A DNA stretch of 64,000 nt from Ostrinia nubilalis (GCF_963855985.1 NC_087095.1:11356001-11420000), one strand, 5' to 3'; shown: positions 13,061 through 25,376, counted from the first letter of the stretch. Numbers and translations: made by a program. Notes: a model not told the origin generated them from the letters alone.

Positions 13061-13887
13061 TAGATACCTTAGTACCTACTGGCTAGAAGAGAGAAGTAGC
13101 TAGATACTTTTACTTAGTTTTTGTCGTGTTTATGTTTTGAAGCGCAGTTATTACTCACAGGCGACACGGCCGCAGACAGCCGCATCCGCGACGCACTTTG
13201 TTTGTCAGTGTCGCTTGATTTATGCGGTGTGCTCTGCCAAACTGCACTTTTTCTTGTAGTGCTACCTGACATGTTTTTGTAGCGAAGATGAGAAACTATT
13301 TTATTTTGGCCGTATACGTCCACAATATTTTAACGATTGTGTTGACAAAATGTAACTGTAAAGTCTATTGGCGTCCAGTTTTTTAGTAGTAGTTTATTCA
13401 AGACCTAAATTAACGATAGTAATTTATTCATGATCGGTACCTACAATAATTTACTCCGACTCTTAGCTGTACACGAGAATGATAATTTTATTGTACTGTA
13501 TTTAGGCCAGTGTACCAAAAATCCTGGATTAAATCAGGTGTTTAACCTGATCATTCCAGGAAAACGTAAAAATAAATCACATTTCCCAATTTAGAATCCA
13601 GCATGTGATTTCTTCCAATTCAATACCTCTCGAAGGCAGTAAACTGATGCGAATTGATTAAACCAGACGACGTAAGTGACCACATTCACATGCAAATCTT
13701 TTGTGACTGCCCTACTATGGTTTTTGTTTAACACAAAAGATTCCTCATCCGCAATTTTGAGGGTATCCTATTACCAACGCCGGAAAGTATGAAAGCACAA
13801 AGGCAGCGAAGGAATGGTGTTGTGGCATTACAGAAAACGATTCAGTGAACCCACTGGTCAGGAGTTCTTTTCGAATTCGATAAATCA

Positions 13888-13920
13888 CTAGCCAAATGTT
13901 TGTGTGAAACATTTGGCTAG
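13888..13920. other. Perfect small hairpin
   Basis: CTAGCCAAATGTTT and its inverse AAACATTTGGCTAG, 14 bp each with a 5-nt loop. Function unknown. Confidence 0.8.
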
Positions 13921-14140
13921 TTTAGCACTTAATAGAGCAAGAGATTATGATACATCTAAAGCCACCTCAATAACTTTATGACTTTTTTATTTTCGACTTT
14001 TTTTATCATAATTCAAACTTTTACAAGTACGTGGTACATAAAAGTCAAAGACAAAATTTCTTTATTTGTATAGACTATTTAAATAGTACATAATTATTTA
14101 TATTAATATCCTACTTTTGTTAAAAAACTGTGATGTAGAT

Positions 14141-14164
14141 ACTCCGCTGCACCGTCAGCGGAGT
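14141..14164. other. Perfect small hairpin
   Basis: ACTCCGCTG and its inverse CAGCGGAGT around a 6-nt loop, in a locally CG-rich stretch (14140-14350). Confidence 0.7.
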
Positions 14165-16354
14165 TCCAATCGCTGCACTATTATACTATAAACGGAGGTG
14201 GATCGTTGTCACGTCTTCGTACTTCGTATCTTGTATACTGTATGCGGTGTGACGCTATAAACGGTGAACACGGTGCGGTCGATGTCACACGAACACGGTG
14301 TCCGAGGTCTATGCTGTAGTCGTTCTTCTATTCACTATCTTCACTTTGCGCTCGGCGAGAGTAGATTGTTCTTCATAGACTATCTTGAGACTATTTACTT
14401 TTAGGTACTTATAGTCCCATTAGCCCCTGGTGGTAAGTTCAATATGCTTTTATTACACAATGCAAATATATACGCCAAGTAATTGATTCTTGTGAGCTTA
14501 CTGTCCCTATTCACGTTATGTTTGCGGGGCGACCCTCATTTATTTATTCAGGACCTTGGAAAGGCGAAAGTAATAATAATTCATGCGTGCTTATTAAAAA
14601 GCGGAATGATTTTATCGACAAAGGCTTTCGTGGTGGAATTCAGTTTACACCTTATCAGATGGAATTGGAATTTTTACATTGTTACTGAAGAAAGGCGAAA
14701 TGATACAAAATGAAAAACTACCATTTCATTGTTAAGTATTGACGTGGCCTAGATACAAAAGAAACTAGGAATCATTAGTCTGAAGTATTTTTGCTGAATT
14801 CTAAAAGCGTTTGTTGCTGTTCTCAATTATTTTGTACTTTTTTATATGTTTCAGAACTAAATTAATATCCGAATTGAGTTCTTTTTTTATTAAAAAGACT
14901 TGATCTGTTTATTTTGTAAGAGGGTTCTACTGTAATAGTAAAAACCGACACCAAATAAAAACTAAAAAAAACTTTTGTATTCATAAATGTGAATCCGAAA
15001 CAAAGCGCTTATCTGCAGTTTTAATCGTGGAATTACTTCCATTTTATGTTTATCCTAAAGATTCATGGTGCAATCACTGTGATTGTCTGCGAAGACGGCA
15101 AAGTTAACTGGGACTACAAAACTACAGTACTTAAGTACTACAATACAACAGAGTGTTTAAATTGCAATTTATTGCCGCTGCTGCCAAAGAACAGTTTTGA
15201 GTGACGGCTAAATGAAAGCGCTTTGAATAATACTGCAGTACTCGAACACGAATGATTTACTATGATAATTGCCGTTTACTGGGAATTGTTTGGTTTTGGT
15301 CGTTTGTAGGTATACTCGTATAAGTAGAATTTTGATGCTACATAAAGATATCGGAGTTTCTAACACGGTAAAATTTAAAGTCACTGAAAATTCCATTAAT
15401 AAAACTTATTACAACGCATGACATACGCCTGTATTCACTAACATTACTATGAGGTCTCACAGAGCTCGAATTACTGCTTCACTTAAGCAAGCATCCTTTG
15501 TGAATACGAGTGATAGTATACCTATTGTAATTCATAAAGTTGATTGGACCTATAATAGTTGACTGGAAAACATCTTCAAAGAAAAGAATGACTAAGAACC
15601 AATTTACCTTCACCCATCCATCTAACAAAAGCTTTTTAATAAACATTTTCTCCGAAGAACTTGAGAGGTAACAGAATAGCAGTTTGTGAAAGAATTCAAA
15701 ATATTTTCAATTAAATTACGCGTGAGAAAATAAAATTAATTGGGAGGTATTTATCGAGGTTTTTGATTAAATACTCCTCGACCTTCACGCCGTTCCTTTA
15801 ATTAATTTCGGCATTGTTTTTTCAGTCTTAAACTCTGGTAATTAACGATGCTCCAATTCAATTCTCTGTAACATTAAACCACTTCGGAAGGCGAATATTA
15901 AAAAGTTACGTATTTGTGATCCGCCCAAGGGACAGTATAAAGGAATTTTAATAAAGGTCGAAAATACCATATTAAAATGAAGAATTAATTTTGGGATAGA
16001 AGATTAAAGCAGTTTTACGGTGTGATTATAAGTTTTACTTTTTTTAATTACGTTTTTCTTTGAAATTGGAAATTAAACTGGAGCCGGCGAACTGATTACC
16101 TGGAGTAAATTTAATAATAGCTTTAATGGTACAGAATTTTGTATTTTATAAAAATTCAACGTGTGATAAAAATATTAACCCTTCAAACGTTTACTGTTGT
16201 AGTTGATTTGGCTAAACATTTAGTCCAAGGATTTCCACAGCGACCAATACTGCAATGCCCGCGTCTATACATTTCATGCGACCTTCACCAGACCATCAGT
16301 TCTGTCACCTAATTTCATCTGATCAAATTCTGCAAAAACGAACCCAATTGAATA

Positions 16355-17112
16355 TTATACCACTCTACCAACCACAGATATGGATAGATGCAGCATGTGT
16401 CAAAAATTGTATGAAGCCGAGCGTGCCACTTTTTAAACGTCATTAGTGTCATTTTAGCGAATTTTAGTGATTGCCGCAACGTAAAAGTAATCGTATCATC
16501 GTACTGCATTTGCAAAGTCATCGAATGATATCGTGCGACTCGATTCGAAAATTAATTAATTCCGATAAAACTGATAATTTGTTAAATACAAAACCAAAAA
16601 CATCTTTATTTACCTTTTTAAAATAAATTAATTCTTACAAATCGTCAAATCTCGTAATTTTTTTTCCCCTACCAGCGTTCAAAGACATAAATTTGTCAAG
16701 TGCATGAATACATACATGCATCAGTGTGTGTCTTATTGTTATGAGTAAGTACGGTTCCTTGGGATCGGTATGAGTGCACCACATACAAGGACCATGGTTT
16801 TAACTCTTAAGAGTACATCGCAGGATATGTATTGAAAACAATGCTACTTTATACTTCTTCTACTGCTACTTTATTCTAACTAATTATTTGTTACTCGTGC
16901 TGTTAATTACAATTCTCAATCCGTAAATAATTTCTTCTTTCTACCGTGTTCGTACTACTGTCCTCGTAAAATCATCGTAACCGATTGTTGTAATCGGATT
17001 ACATGAACATCACTCGACCATGTATGTCCATTTGGACATATCGGAATGGCACGCTTTGACGATCAACTTGCTGTATCTACTCTAATCCATATCTGTGCTA
17101 CCAACCAACTAT
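16355..17112. repeat. Weak inverted-repeat pair
   Basis: CACAGATATGGATAGATGCA near 16373 resembles the inverse of CAGCAAG...ATCCATATCTGTG near 17065-17097, and GCGTGCCA near both arms also pairs. It may be a decayed element of about 750 bp. Confidence 0.35.
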
Positions 17113-17370
17113 AAAAAGCCAATTGATTGAAAAGTTCTAATAAAGAAACGTTCTAACTAATGAACAATAGGCTTGTATCCACAGTGAATAAATCTGCAGT
17201 ATAAGATTGTATAACTATTAAGATAGTCGTATAAATAATGAAAAACGAAACTACATAAAATAATAATTAAAGATTATTTATATTTTTAGCAAATAAATTC
17301 GGAAAAAATGGCCCATAAGTCACGTGACAGCAAACACCAATCAGAAAGCGTTACGTCATTTTTTCTATCT

Positions 17371-17778
17371 TTTTAAATATAGTTTTTTACGGCTCTGGGT
17401 GCAAGCCCTTTTAGGCCAGATTGTCATTGCCAACATTTGAGTGTTGCTAGAAGGTTATTTTTGTAACCTTTTAGGTGATTTTTCGAAATTTGTAGATATT
17501 TTTCTTTTATAGGGCTCAACAAATAATTTTACATTATGTCTCGAGTTTTGGCAAATAATGTTAGATATAGGTACTGTACAGTACAACTAAGTGATATAAA
17601 TAATATAATAATACTTACTATAGTTTCCCATTTATGAATAAGATGAGAGAGTACATTTTAAAAATAGGTTACCTACATTTTTTTATATTTCTGGTAATTT
17701 CTGACAAGACCCGACTGGCAACACTTTTCTTCATGTGAAGTCTTGACCCAGAGCCGTGAATTTCTATATTAAAAAAAA
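17371..17778. mobile_element. Inverted-repeat MITE with ACGGCTCTGGGT ends
   Basis: About 408 bp. Left ACGGCTCTGGGT (17389-17400) and right ACCCAGAGCCGT (17747-17758) are exact inverse copies; similar AT-rich sequence (TTTAAATATAG and CTATATTAAA) extends the match outward. Weaker inverted similarity (TTGCCAAC and its relatives) continues inward. Confidence 0.7.
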
Positions 17779-19586
17779 AAAGTGAAGTTTGTTGGTAAAT
17801 ATGTCATGAATAGTTCCTAACCTCATTTTGTTGTTATCATTATTCTTAAACAAAGTTCAACAATTTCATTATAATATGTAGGTACATGATATCAGATTAT
17901 GTTGTGTGAAATATCTAACTTACATTGAAATGATCTTCACAAAAATACATCCTTGATTTTGTTGATAAACATTGGACATCATATTTTACGTATCTGCTGA
18001 TTGTTTGGTACGTATACAAATAACTTGTTTGGCGTTTTTATTCTTGTGCATGTACATTGGGGCACTATACAGGACTTGAAATACGATGGATCCATTTGTA
18101 ATTAATTTAACTTTACAATTTCCGTACTAAAACAGCTGTGTTTTGCAAGGCGTGACGTCATTCAAGACGCCATGACGGTCGTGAGCGTTTTTGAGGGCTA
18201 TGTGTCAAATATTATTGAAAATGCAAAATAATCCTTGGAGATGAGATTTTTTTCCAAAATAAGAGCGCATTTGTATAAAATAGGCATCAAGGTATATTAT
18301 TAACTAATTATTGAAATTTGGGCGAAAAGCCTATTGAAACAAAGTATTCAGTATCTTCATTCGACCTAGATTCAACTGTTAGTTTCCAGCTAATAGGATC
18401 ATGTCTCGCAACACCATTTCAGATTAACTTTAATTAAGTGGATGTTATTCGAAACTTGCCCCGGGGGAGAATTTATCTTGTTTAATAAACTTTAACTTCG
18501 AACGGAACATGATGCGACTGGGATGCGCGAGTGGAACTCAGAATTGTATTGTTATTCTAGATCTTAATATTATTAGGGTAACTTGGAAATACTACGCTCG
18601 CGAGAAAAAATATGGAATCACTCTATTTGTGAAATAAAAAAAATGGTACCGTATTAAAAGTGTATTACAAACTTTAAATTGATATCACAGATACATTACA
18701 TAGTCATTGAGTTCTTAATTTTTTTCAAAATAAAACAGAAAGGTGATTCCATACTTTTGCTCGTAAGTATAGTAGGTACCTACTATAGTTTCAACAACAA
18801 CTGTAGTCCTGCTGTCTTGATTTATAACCTACCAAATGCGACAAGGCTCAATACCTACTATTAGTACAGTACCACAGCAAGTTACGCTAAGAACAGTTAC
18901 GATATTGCATCAAAAATGTTTGATGTAGTCTACTGTATCTAATAGTAGTTACCCACCAGATTTACTGGTACCAATAAGTACAAAACCATTTGAATATTTT
19001 ATTTCAACTTAATACTAAACTATGTAAATTATAGCTTGTTATCTTTTTAATGACACTTTTTGATTCATTCTAAAACCAGGCTAACGATAGACAATTTTCA
19101 GAGCTCTATGTAGGTATGTCCCAATTCATTATAAAGTGCCTTTGTGTTGTTAATTACTTTACTAGCTTTTGTCTAAAGCTCCACGCACGTGTATTTCCAT
19201 TTGTCATTTATAAGCATTGAAATAAAATCATATTCTTGGAATGAAATGCGAAGTTTGGAACAAAGCGGTAAACAATATTATACATACATATTATAGAGAC
19301 TAGACGTAGTATTTTTAAATTTTTTTTGCATTTTTTTTTATGCATAACAAGTATTAACAAGGCAGGTAATATTTGACCACAATCGCAACAGTTTGCATGT
19401 TTCTAAGTAGGCAATACGATTTGTATAGACAAAACCCCGGTTTGTTAATTGATTTTTTAGTTCGAGCGGACTAATTTTCTACTTATCCGTGAACTTAAGC
19501 CAATATTCGTCATTCTTAAGTAGAAAAAGAGCATGCTCAAGCTAAATACTAAATTTGGAAAAAGGAGTTTTACTGGTTTTACTTGA
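17779..19586. other. No recognisable feature
   Basis: AT-rich, with short chance ORFs only. Confidence 0.5.
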
Positions 19587-19950
19587 ATGTAAAATATTTT
19601 GGGTGTGTAATGTATGATATAACTACATATCATATAATACTTAGAGGATATAACATCAAATTATATAAAATCATTTAATATAATAATTATTTACTATAAT
19701 AAACGAATAACATAATTTTAAAACGAATAATTTTAAGACAAATAACTAACAACTGATATAAAATGGTTTGATATAAAGAATATTTTCTATAAAACTTACA
19801 ATGTATACTATTTAAAACAAATAACATTCAAATCATATAAAAATAAAATGTCTAACAATCAAATGAGATAAAATTCTTTTCCTATAAAACTTAAATCATA
19901 TAAAAATAATAATTTTATATGAAGTTCAATTCTTATAATAAGCATTGCAT

Positions 19951-20186
19951 GCAGCAAGCAAGCTAGCAAACGAGCAAGCAAGCAAGCTAGCAAGCAAGCT
20001 AGCATGCAGGCAAGAAGCAGGCAAGCAAGCTAGCAAGCAAGCTAGCTAGCAAGCAAGCAGGCAAGCAGGCAAGCAAGCAAGCAAGCAAGCAGGCTAGCAA
20101 GCAAGCAAGCAGGCAAGCATGCAAGCAAGCAGGCAAGCAGGCATGCAGCATGCAAGCAGGCAAGCAAGCAAGCAAGCAGGCATGCA
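19951..20186. repeat. (GCAA)n / GCAAGCAG satellite
   Basis: 236 bp of GCAAGCAAGCxA-type units with GCTAGC, GCAGGC and GCATGC variants. It is open in several frames by composition only. Confidence 0.95.
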
Positions 20187-20450
20187 AATTTGACTAAAAA
20201 CTTGAGACTTCTGTCACGGCTCCGGCACTGCGGGGCTCTGGCGGTCCCTCGCGTGCTAATCGTCGCAGATGGCTTTCGCTCGACACCGCGTCTTCCCTCA
20301 GCCGCGGCGCTTCGCTTCCAGCCACCTGCTCCTGAGCCCGCGGGCCGCCTCGCCCCTCCGTGCCTACGCGCTTCTAAATTACACTCTAGGGGTAGGGCAG
20401 ACAAGACTACGTGGAGTCGGTTTTACGGCGATTCGTTTTTGTCACTAACG
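20187..20450. other. GC-rich block of unknown origin
   Basis: About 230 bp far richer in G and C than the rest of the window, containing CCGCGGCGCTTCGCTTCCAG and GCCCGCGGGCCGCC. It sits between the satellite and the AT-rich right arm. Both strands are open over about 120 codons, but the products look compositional and I recognise no domain. Confidence 0.6.
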
Positions 20451-21051
20451 TCATTTATAAGTCAAGCTAAAGAAGAACATACTAAAAGTTATATCTATCA
20501 GAAATTATATCAATTAAAGAGTATACCAAATAGTCGTTATAACAAATAATATTTATTTTATGTAATGATTATATGAAATATTATTTTTAAACAAAATTAC
20601 ATCAAATGAGTCTTAAATTAAGTAAGGTTTATATCAAATGTCTTGCGTTTTGATTGGTATCTGAAATGACATTATTAGAAATGATTCATTATATGAAGTA
20701 AACATTATATGTTAAAAAATTATATCAAGTGTTATTATAACATACGTTTATTATACAATATGAACGTTATTGAAATGAATTTATATCATATAAACTTATA
20801 TAAACTGTCACGCACCCAAATATTTTACATGTCGTAAAGTTTCAGGTAGATACTTTAATTCCAGTAAGTGTTAAACAATATTCAAGTACTACTAGCGGTC
20901 ACATTACATGTAAATGAACACGTCCGAGTTATCTCTGGCTGCAAATTCACTTTGGCCCGAGCTATAAAAATGATACATTGGTGTACTTTAGGCCCGGAAC
21001 GCCTCGAGGTTTAGAGGCGTGAGAGAGGCGTCCAGTGTAGTGCAAGGGCTG

Positions 21052-21289
21052 CACTGAAAAAATAGTTTGGTTACTGCTTACACAAATGAGTAACTAGCGA
21101 ACTGGAGGTTACTACTAACTAGGTACTATGGTTATAAGGAACAAAATTTTGTGTAAATTAAACAAACTATTTTATAGTGACCTAAACTAAAACTGGTTTG
21201 GTTAAGGTCAACACTTAGTTCGCTAGTCACTCATTTGTGTAAGCAGTAACGAAACATTTTGTAAGCAGAAACGAAATATTTTTTCAGTG
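21052..21289. mobile_element. MITE with CACTGAAAAAATA ends
   Basis: 238 bp, from CACTGAAAAAATA to TATTTTTTCAGTG. Long inverted arms include TTACTGCTTACACAAATGAG and its complement and AGCGAACT/AGTTCGCT. It is non-coding. The superfamily cannot be fixed from the ends alone. Confidence 0.75.
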
Positions 21290-21400
21290 TGGGAATTCCA
21301 CAAATTACGACTTAGGCTGGATTGTACCATCTTATTTTAACAGTAACTACAACAATAACCGGTGTTATTTTTTTTACGGAATTTGACAGATTTCAGCCTT

Positions 21401-22697
21401 CTTCTTCTCAGTCGGTACACTCTTGTCAGAGTGGTCGTGGTCATCATTTTGAATCACTATTCAGAGTGATGTTCCTCGTAATACGGCGCCATTCCACGCG
21501 GACTGCAGCTTTCCGGGTACTTTCGCTAACCGAGCACTTAGTTGCGGCCTTGATCTGGTCCGTCCATCTCATTGGTGATCTACCACGTGGTCTGGTGCCC
21601 TCAACTTTTCCCTGTACTACGAGACGCTCTATGGAGTCATTACTGCGCCGAGATACATGGCCGAAGAAGGTTAAAATGCGTGACCGAACCGTGGTTGATA
21701 GGCGCTGTCTGATGCCGAGTTCATTTAATATGGAGTCATTGGTACGAAACTCGGTCCACGATATTCCCAGCATCCGTCTCCAGCACCACATCTCCAATGC
21801 GTCAATCTTCTTCCTTTCGGTTTCACGAAGAGTCCATGTTTCGGACGCATAGAGGAAAATGGGGAATATTAGGCAATAAACGAGCCTGGTTTTCGTGGCC
21901 TTGGTGATGTTTCTGTTGCCCCAAATCTTCCTCATTTTGTCCATAGCAGACCTAGTGACTGCGTTGCGTCGCTTGATTTCGTCTATGCACCCGCCTTCAT
22001 TGGATATCAATGCCCCAAGATAAATGTATGATTTAACAACCTCGCAATTCCCTATGTGTGTAATCCCTGGTAAGTTGTTATTGGCGCGGTCGACAATCAT
22101 CATTTTGGTTTTTGTCCGATTTATTTTCAATCCAAATTCTCGGCTTGTAGCTTCCATCTTGTGCAGCAGATCTTCCATATGACGAGCATCAGTAGCGAAT
22201 AAGGTCGTATCATCCGCATATCGCAAATTGGAGATCCTTTTACCGCCAATTACGACTCCGTCCGTCCAATCTTCTAAGGCAATTCTCATTATCATCTCTG
22301 TATAGATGTTGAAAAGTAGCGGTGAAATAATGCAGCCCTGGCGTACTCCTGCATCCGGATGGAAATGACTCGACAGCGTTTCATCTGTTTTTACTGATGC
22401 CAATCCGCTCTCGTACAGGCGTCTGAGCAAGTGGACAAGATGTTTCGGCGTGCCCATTTCCAGCAAAAATCCCCATAAAACTGGCCACCTCACCGAGTCG
22501 AATGCTTTCGAGAAGTCTACAAAGCAGATATATGTAGGCTTGTTAAACACTCTCGCTTTCTCGATGATCTGGCGCACTGTAAAAATTTGCTCGCGGGTGC
22601 CCTTTCCTTTTACAAAACCCGCCTGCTCAGGAGCGATTTCTTTCGAAAGGAAGGCCTTAAGGCGCTCATTCAGAATGTGTAGCAGTATTTTACTCGC
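21401..22697 (-). mobile_element. 5'-truncated RTE-type LINE copy
   Basis: A 1,297-bp LINE fragment on the minus strand flanked by the 10-bp direct repeat TTTCAGCCTT (21391-21400 and 22698-22707). The 3' end carries GAAGAAGAAG, a short-repeat tail usual for RTE elements. The 5' end is cut within the RT domain, the usual result of incomplete target-primed reverse transcription. It is inserted in the terminal inverted repeat of a MITE that begins at 21315. Confidence 0.88.
21444..22697 (-). CDS. RTE reverse transcriptase, N-terminally truncated
   Basis: An open frame of about 418 codons from the truncation point to TGA; the part from 22577 alone gives 377 codons but begins with GTG, and the homology clearly continues upstream to the 5' break. 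Reverse transcriptase motifs present are EQAGFVKGKGTREQI, FVDFSKAFDSV, GVRQGCIISPLLFNIYTEM and the catalytic YADD, then the C-terminal module with YASETWTL, WCWRRMLGISW, FFGHVSRR and GRSPMRWTDQI, typical of RTE-like endonuclease-RT proteins common in Lepidoptera. The endonuclease and first RT motifs are missing, so the product cannot be a complete retrotransposase. No stop or frameshift is seen in the remainder, which points to a fairly young insertion. Confidence 0.88.
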   Translation of the reverse strand, partial: ASKILLHILNERLKAFLSKEIAPEQAGFVKGKGTREQIFTVRQIIEKARVFNKPTYICFVDFSKAFDSVRWPVLWGFLLEMGTPKHLVHLLRRLYESGLASVKTDETLSSHFHPDAGVRQGCIISPLLFNIYTEMIMRIALEDWTDGVVIGGKRISNLRYADDTTLFATDARHMEDLLHKMEATSREFGLKINRTKTKMMIVDRANNNLPGITHIGNCEVVKSYIYLGALISNEGGCIDEIKRRNAVTRSAMDKMRKIWGNRNITKATKTRLVYCLIFPIFLYASETWTLRETERKKIDALEMWCWRRMLGISWTEFRTNDSILNELGIRQRLSTTVRSRILTFFGHVSRRSNDSIERLVVQGKVEGTRPRGRSPMRWTDQIKAATKCSVSESTRKAAVRVEWRRITRNITLNSDSK

Positions 22698-22708
22698 TTT
22701 CAGCCTTA

Positions 22709-23748
22709 GCTATGTATTATTGTAACAAGTGAAAGCGGCTAGGTTTTAATCTGTAATTATAACAAAATATGAACACGACGGTGACTTTAACCAAAGTGAG
22801 CGAACAAGGGATGTAGCTCTATGCAAAAGAAAGTTTAAATCTAAACTTTCTACGGCAGGTACCTACTAAAAATTGCGTGTAAGGTAAGTACTTAAACGGT
22901 TAACGAGGTCAAAGTTACGCTACGAAATTGAGTTTCACTGAAAAAGCTACGGGTTTAGTGGATCGGGAAAGACTGCTAAAAAACTATGTCATATTAGGTT
23001 AGAGGATTTTTTTCCTCACTCACCGCTAGTTCCCAAATCTTTGGTAGTAACTAGAAACGCATAAGGACTACGAGCTAATTACTTATTGTTTGTTCTATCA
23101 AACTTTCTTTAAATAAATACAATGCGTTTTTTACCAAAAATCCACAAAATAATGAAAAAAAAAGGCTTCTTCGTTTATAATACGCTATCTAATCTAGCAC
23201 TAGATCGAATAATATTTGAAACTAGATACTACTGACTGGTATAAGTTTGGTGAGGTTATCAAAACCTCCTGATACTTAATTCCAAAGTTTACGTACTTAT
23301 TGACCAAGGAAATAAAACAGTTCTATTTGTAATATTACAATATATAAAAGAGTATTACAATAAATTATTCAAAGCCTATCTCCTAGCCTACACGGAATGC
23401 GAGCACCATAAAAATAATCGCACTCATCAGCTGCCGGCTCTATATCGGCTGCATACCGCGTTTTTACGCTACCGTTTACGGCTCGCGATAGAATTTGCTA
23501 GTACATAAAGTTTTATGTGTGATATTAGGAATGTCATCGAGGCTTGAGCCATGCGGTGGGAATATTTTGACAAAATATTGCCGATATTCGACTGCGGATT
23601 GGGGTGGAAAGAAATAATATTTTATCATTTTTATGCGCTTATAAATAAGGCTCTGTTTGCTTCTGTCAAATTAAAAGGACTTGCTTCTGCAGTGGAGACT
23701 ATGACCTGGTGATGATTATTATTATAACTATAATTATAACTATTTATG
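22709..23748. other. No recognisable feature
   Basis: AT-rich sequence between the RTE/MITE nest and the MITE at 23749. Confidence 0.5.
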
Positions 23749-23896
23749 ATAGGTACAGTCAGCGTCAAATAGTTCGTGACATGCAAAGTGGCCAAAAAGT
23801 TAACAAGACTACCTTATTCCAAATTGTAACAAAGACGTGTTGCGAACTTTTTGCTACTTTGGGTGTTTCAAAGTATTTGACGCTGACTGTACCTAT
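23749..23896. mobile_element. Short MITE with ATAGGTACAGTCAGCGTC ends
   Basis: 148 bp, ATAGGTACAGTCAGCGTCAA at left and its inverse TTGACGCTGACTGTACCTAT at right, with the arms matching inward with GTTCG.../CGAAC. The open frame across it is not a gene. Confidence 0.78.
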
Positions 23897-24651
23897 TATT
23901 CTTTTACAGATTCATATTTTATGGAATTCTATTTATTTGCACTTTTCAGGATACCTTAAATAGACGTGTGTCCATTTTCAAATAAAATATTCCGGGTAAT
24001 ACAGTTTTTATTTCTGTATCGGTTAGTTGTGCGCGGTTAAAAACTGATGCGCTTTTTAGTAAAATATTCATATTTCGTCGGATAGAATATAAAAAATATC
24101 CCGCGTAGTTGGCGTGTTCTATCATCTAATTCGAATACATTATTGGTTTGTTGTTTGTGTTATTGCAAGATCAAAACATCGAATCCACATTTCTCCCCTG
24201 TGCATTTGTCAGAAGATTGAAGTTCTATACACTCCATACACTCCTTTAAATTGTTCTATAACAAAAATATGTGCTGACACGAAAGCCAATTCAGGATCCG
24301 AAACCGCCCCTGAGTTCCCGACGTCTCTGCTATCTATTTTTCTAAGATGAAAAAATCACAGTAAACTCTCTCGGAAATTGAGCTCCTCGTACCTACAACA
24401 TATTATGTCTATAAATTCACCTGACATATCCAATATTTCAGACGTTTTCACCAACCTGACCTCTTTAATAAATCCCTTATGTATACGGTCTACGAATAAA
24501 AAAATACTTTAAGGCTTACTACTGAAATGTTGAAATCATTATGAGACATCAAAAGTAAATTGAATAGAGACTTAATGTTATTTTATGACCCTGTAATGGA
24601 CGGTAGCGGTAATCTATAGTACTTATTAATATTATAGTTATGTTAAAGTGA

Positions 24652-24697
24652 AATTGTGATCTAACTACGTCAGATTATAATCTGACGGAATTCACAA
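24652..24697. other. Hairpin around a 20-bp palindrome
   Basis: CGTCAGATTATAATCTGACG (24668-24687) is a perfect palindrome, set inside outer arms ATTGTGA and TCACAAT. Confidence 0.7.
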
Positions 24698-25022
24698 TAT
24701 TTTCTTATAATAATGCGTAGGTAGGTATCATTACGGTGACAGTTACTAAATATACTAACAAACACATAAGTTTGTGAGGATAGATAAATGGATTTTTTTA
24801 AATAACCCAGGGAATCGTATTTCGATTACTTAACCAAATTCGATGTTATTCAATAATGGCACAAAGCAAAGAAACACATACTTAACAATCGTTCATCCTA
24901 TTCCTACAGAATGCCGGCGACGTCACTCACTGTCAGCGGTGATCGCTGCCGATTCGTTCCCATTACCCGCATTACGTACAGACGACATCAAATCAAGCTA
25001 AACACTGTGGCATCTTATGTAA

Positions 25023-25080
25023 TTGTGATAGGTGCAATATTGCAACAAAAATGTATAGCCTGATGTGTTCTTGACTGTAC
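25023..25080 (-). repeat. Interspersed repeat family 'CACATCAGACTA', copy
   Basis: Inverse orientation: TGCAACAAAAATGTATAGCC followed by TGATGTGTTCTTGACTGTAC matches the family start read on the minus strand. Confidence 0.5.
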
Positions 25081-25235
25081 GTGCAGCATCCGAATATGAG
25101 CCGGATTAATTTATCGATTAACCAAACATCGAACTAGAGAAGGATTTTCCGCATACCTAATTATGATAAGAAAAACTTTATTTGACACAAAAAGAAGTAA
25201 GAAATTGAGTAAGCTGTGTGAGTTCGATAGAGTAA

Positions 25236-25376
25236 AATAGGACCACCCTCATTCTTCCCGTGGATGGATGTCGTAAGAGGTGATTAAGGGAGAGAATAAG
25301 TATGCGAACGGCAGACTTCCCCAACCCATCTGGCCAGTGTCGGGAGTTTAGGCCAAATCCTTCCTTTTTCCTCGTG
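25236..25376. mobile_element. Fragment of a lepidopteran LINE-like repeat
   Basis: It contains GGATGTCGTAAGAGGTGATT, TGCGAACGGCAGACTTCCCC and CCATCTGGCCAGTGTCGGGA, a block I recognise as frequent in moth and butterfly genomes. The minus-strand frame here is not a recognisable gene. Confidence 0.45.

Larger units (their letters stand above)
13061..16354. other. No recognisable gene
   Basis: It holds two small hairpins (13888 and 14141) and a moderately CG-rich stretch at 14140-14350, otherwise AT-rich sequence without detectable coding signal. Confidence 0.5.
19587..20831. mobile_element. Composite element with inverted ends (unclassified)
   Basis: The left end ATGTAAAATATTTTGGGTG and right end CACCCAAATATTTTACAT are inverse copies with one length difference. 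The arms are AT-rich and full of ATATAA-like motifs (mostly ATATAAAA at left, TTATATCA or TTATATGA at right). The core is a (GCAA)n satellite and a GC-rich block. It has no transposase. The structure suggests a non-autonomous DNA transposon that captured or amplified foreign sequence; the class is unknown. Confidence 0.55.
21315..22705. mobile_element. PIF/Harbinger-like MITE, interrupted by the RTE copy
   Basis: The left part (21315-21400) begins GGCTGGATTGTACC and matches the family seen at 46019, 47642, 53375 and 54358. The right end, CAGCC at 22701-22705, follows the RTE insertion. The copy is flanked by TTA on both sides (21312-21314 and 22706-22708). Excluding the RTE copy, it is shorter than its relatives. 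Confidence 0.7.

Noticed and set aside
13525..13561. Pre-miRNA-like hairpin
   Set aside because: The paired arms are short and interrupted; nothing supports processing.
19999..20404. Open frames rich in Leu-Ala-Cys
   Set aside because: They are translations of the GCAAGCAA satellite, not proteins.
21322..21852. 176-codon plus-strand frame
   Set aside because: It lies antisense to the RTE reverse transcriptase and is a shadow of it.
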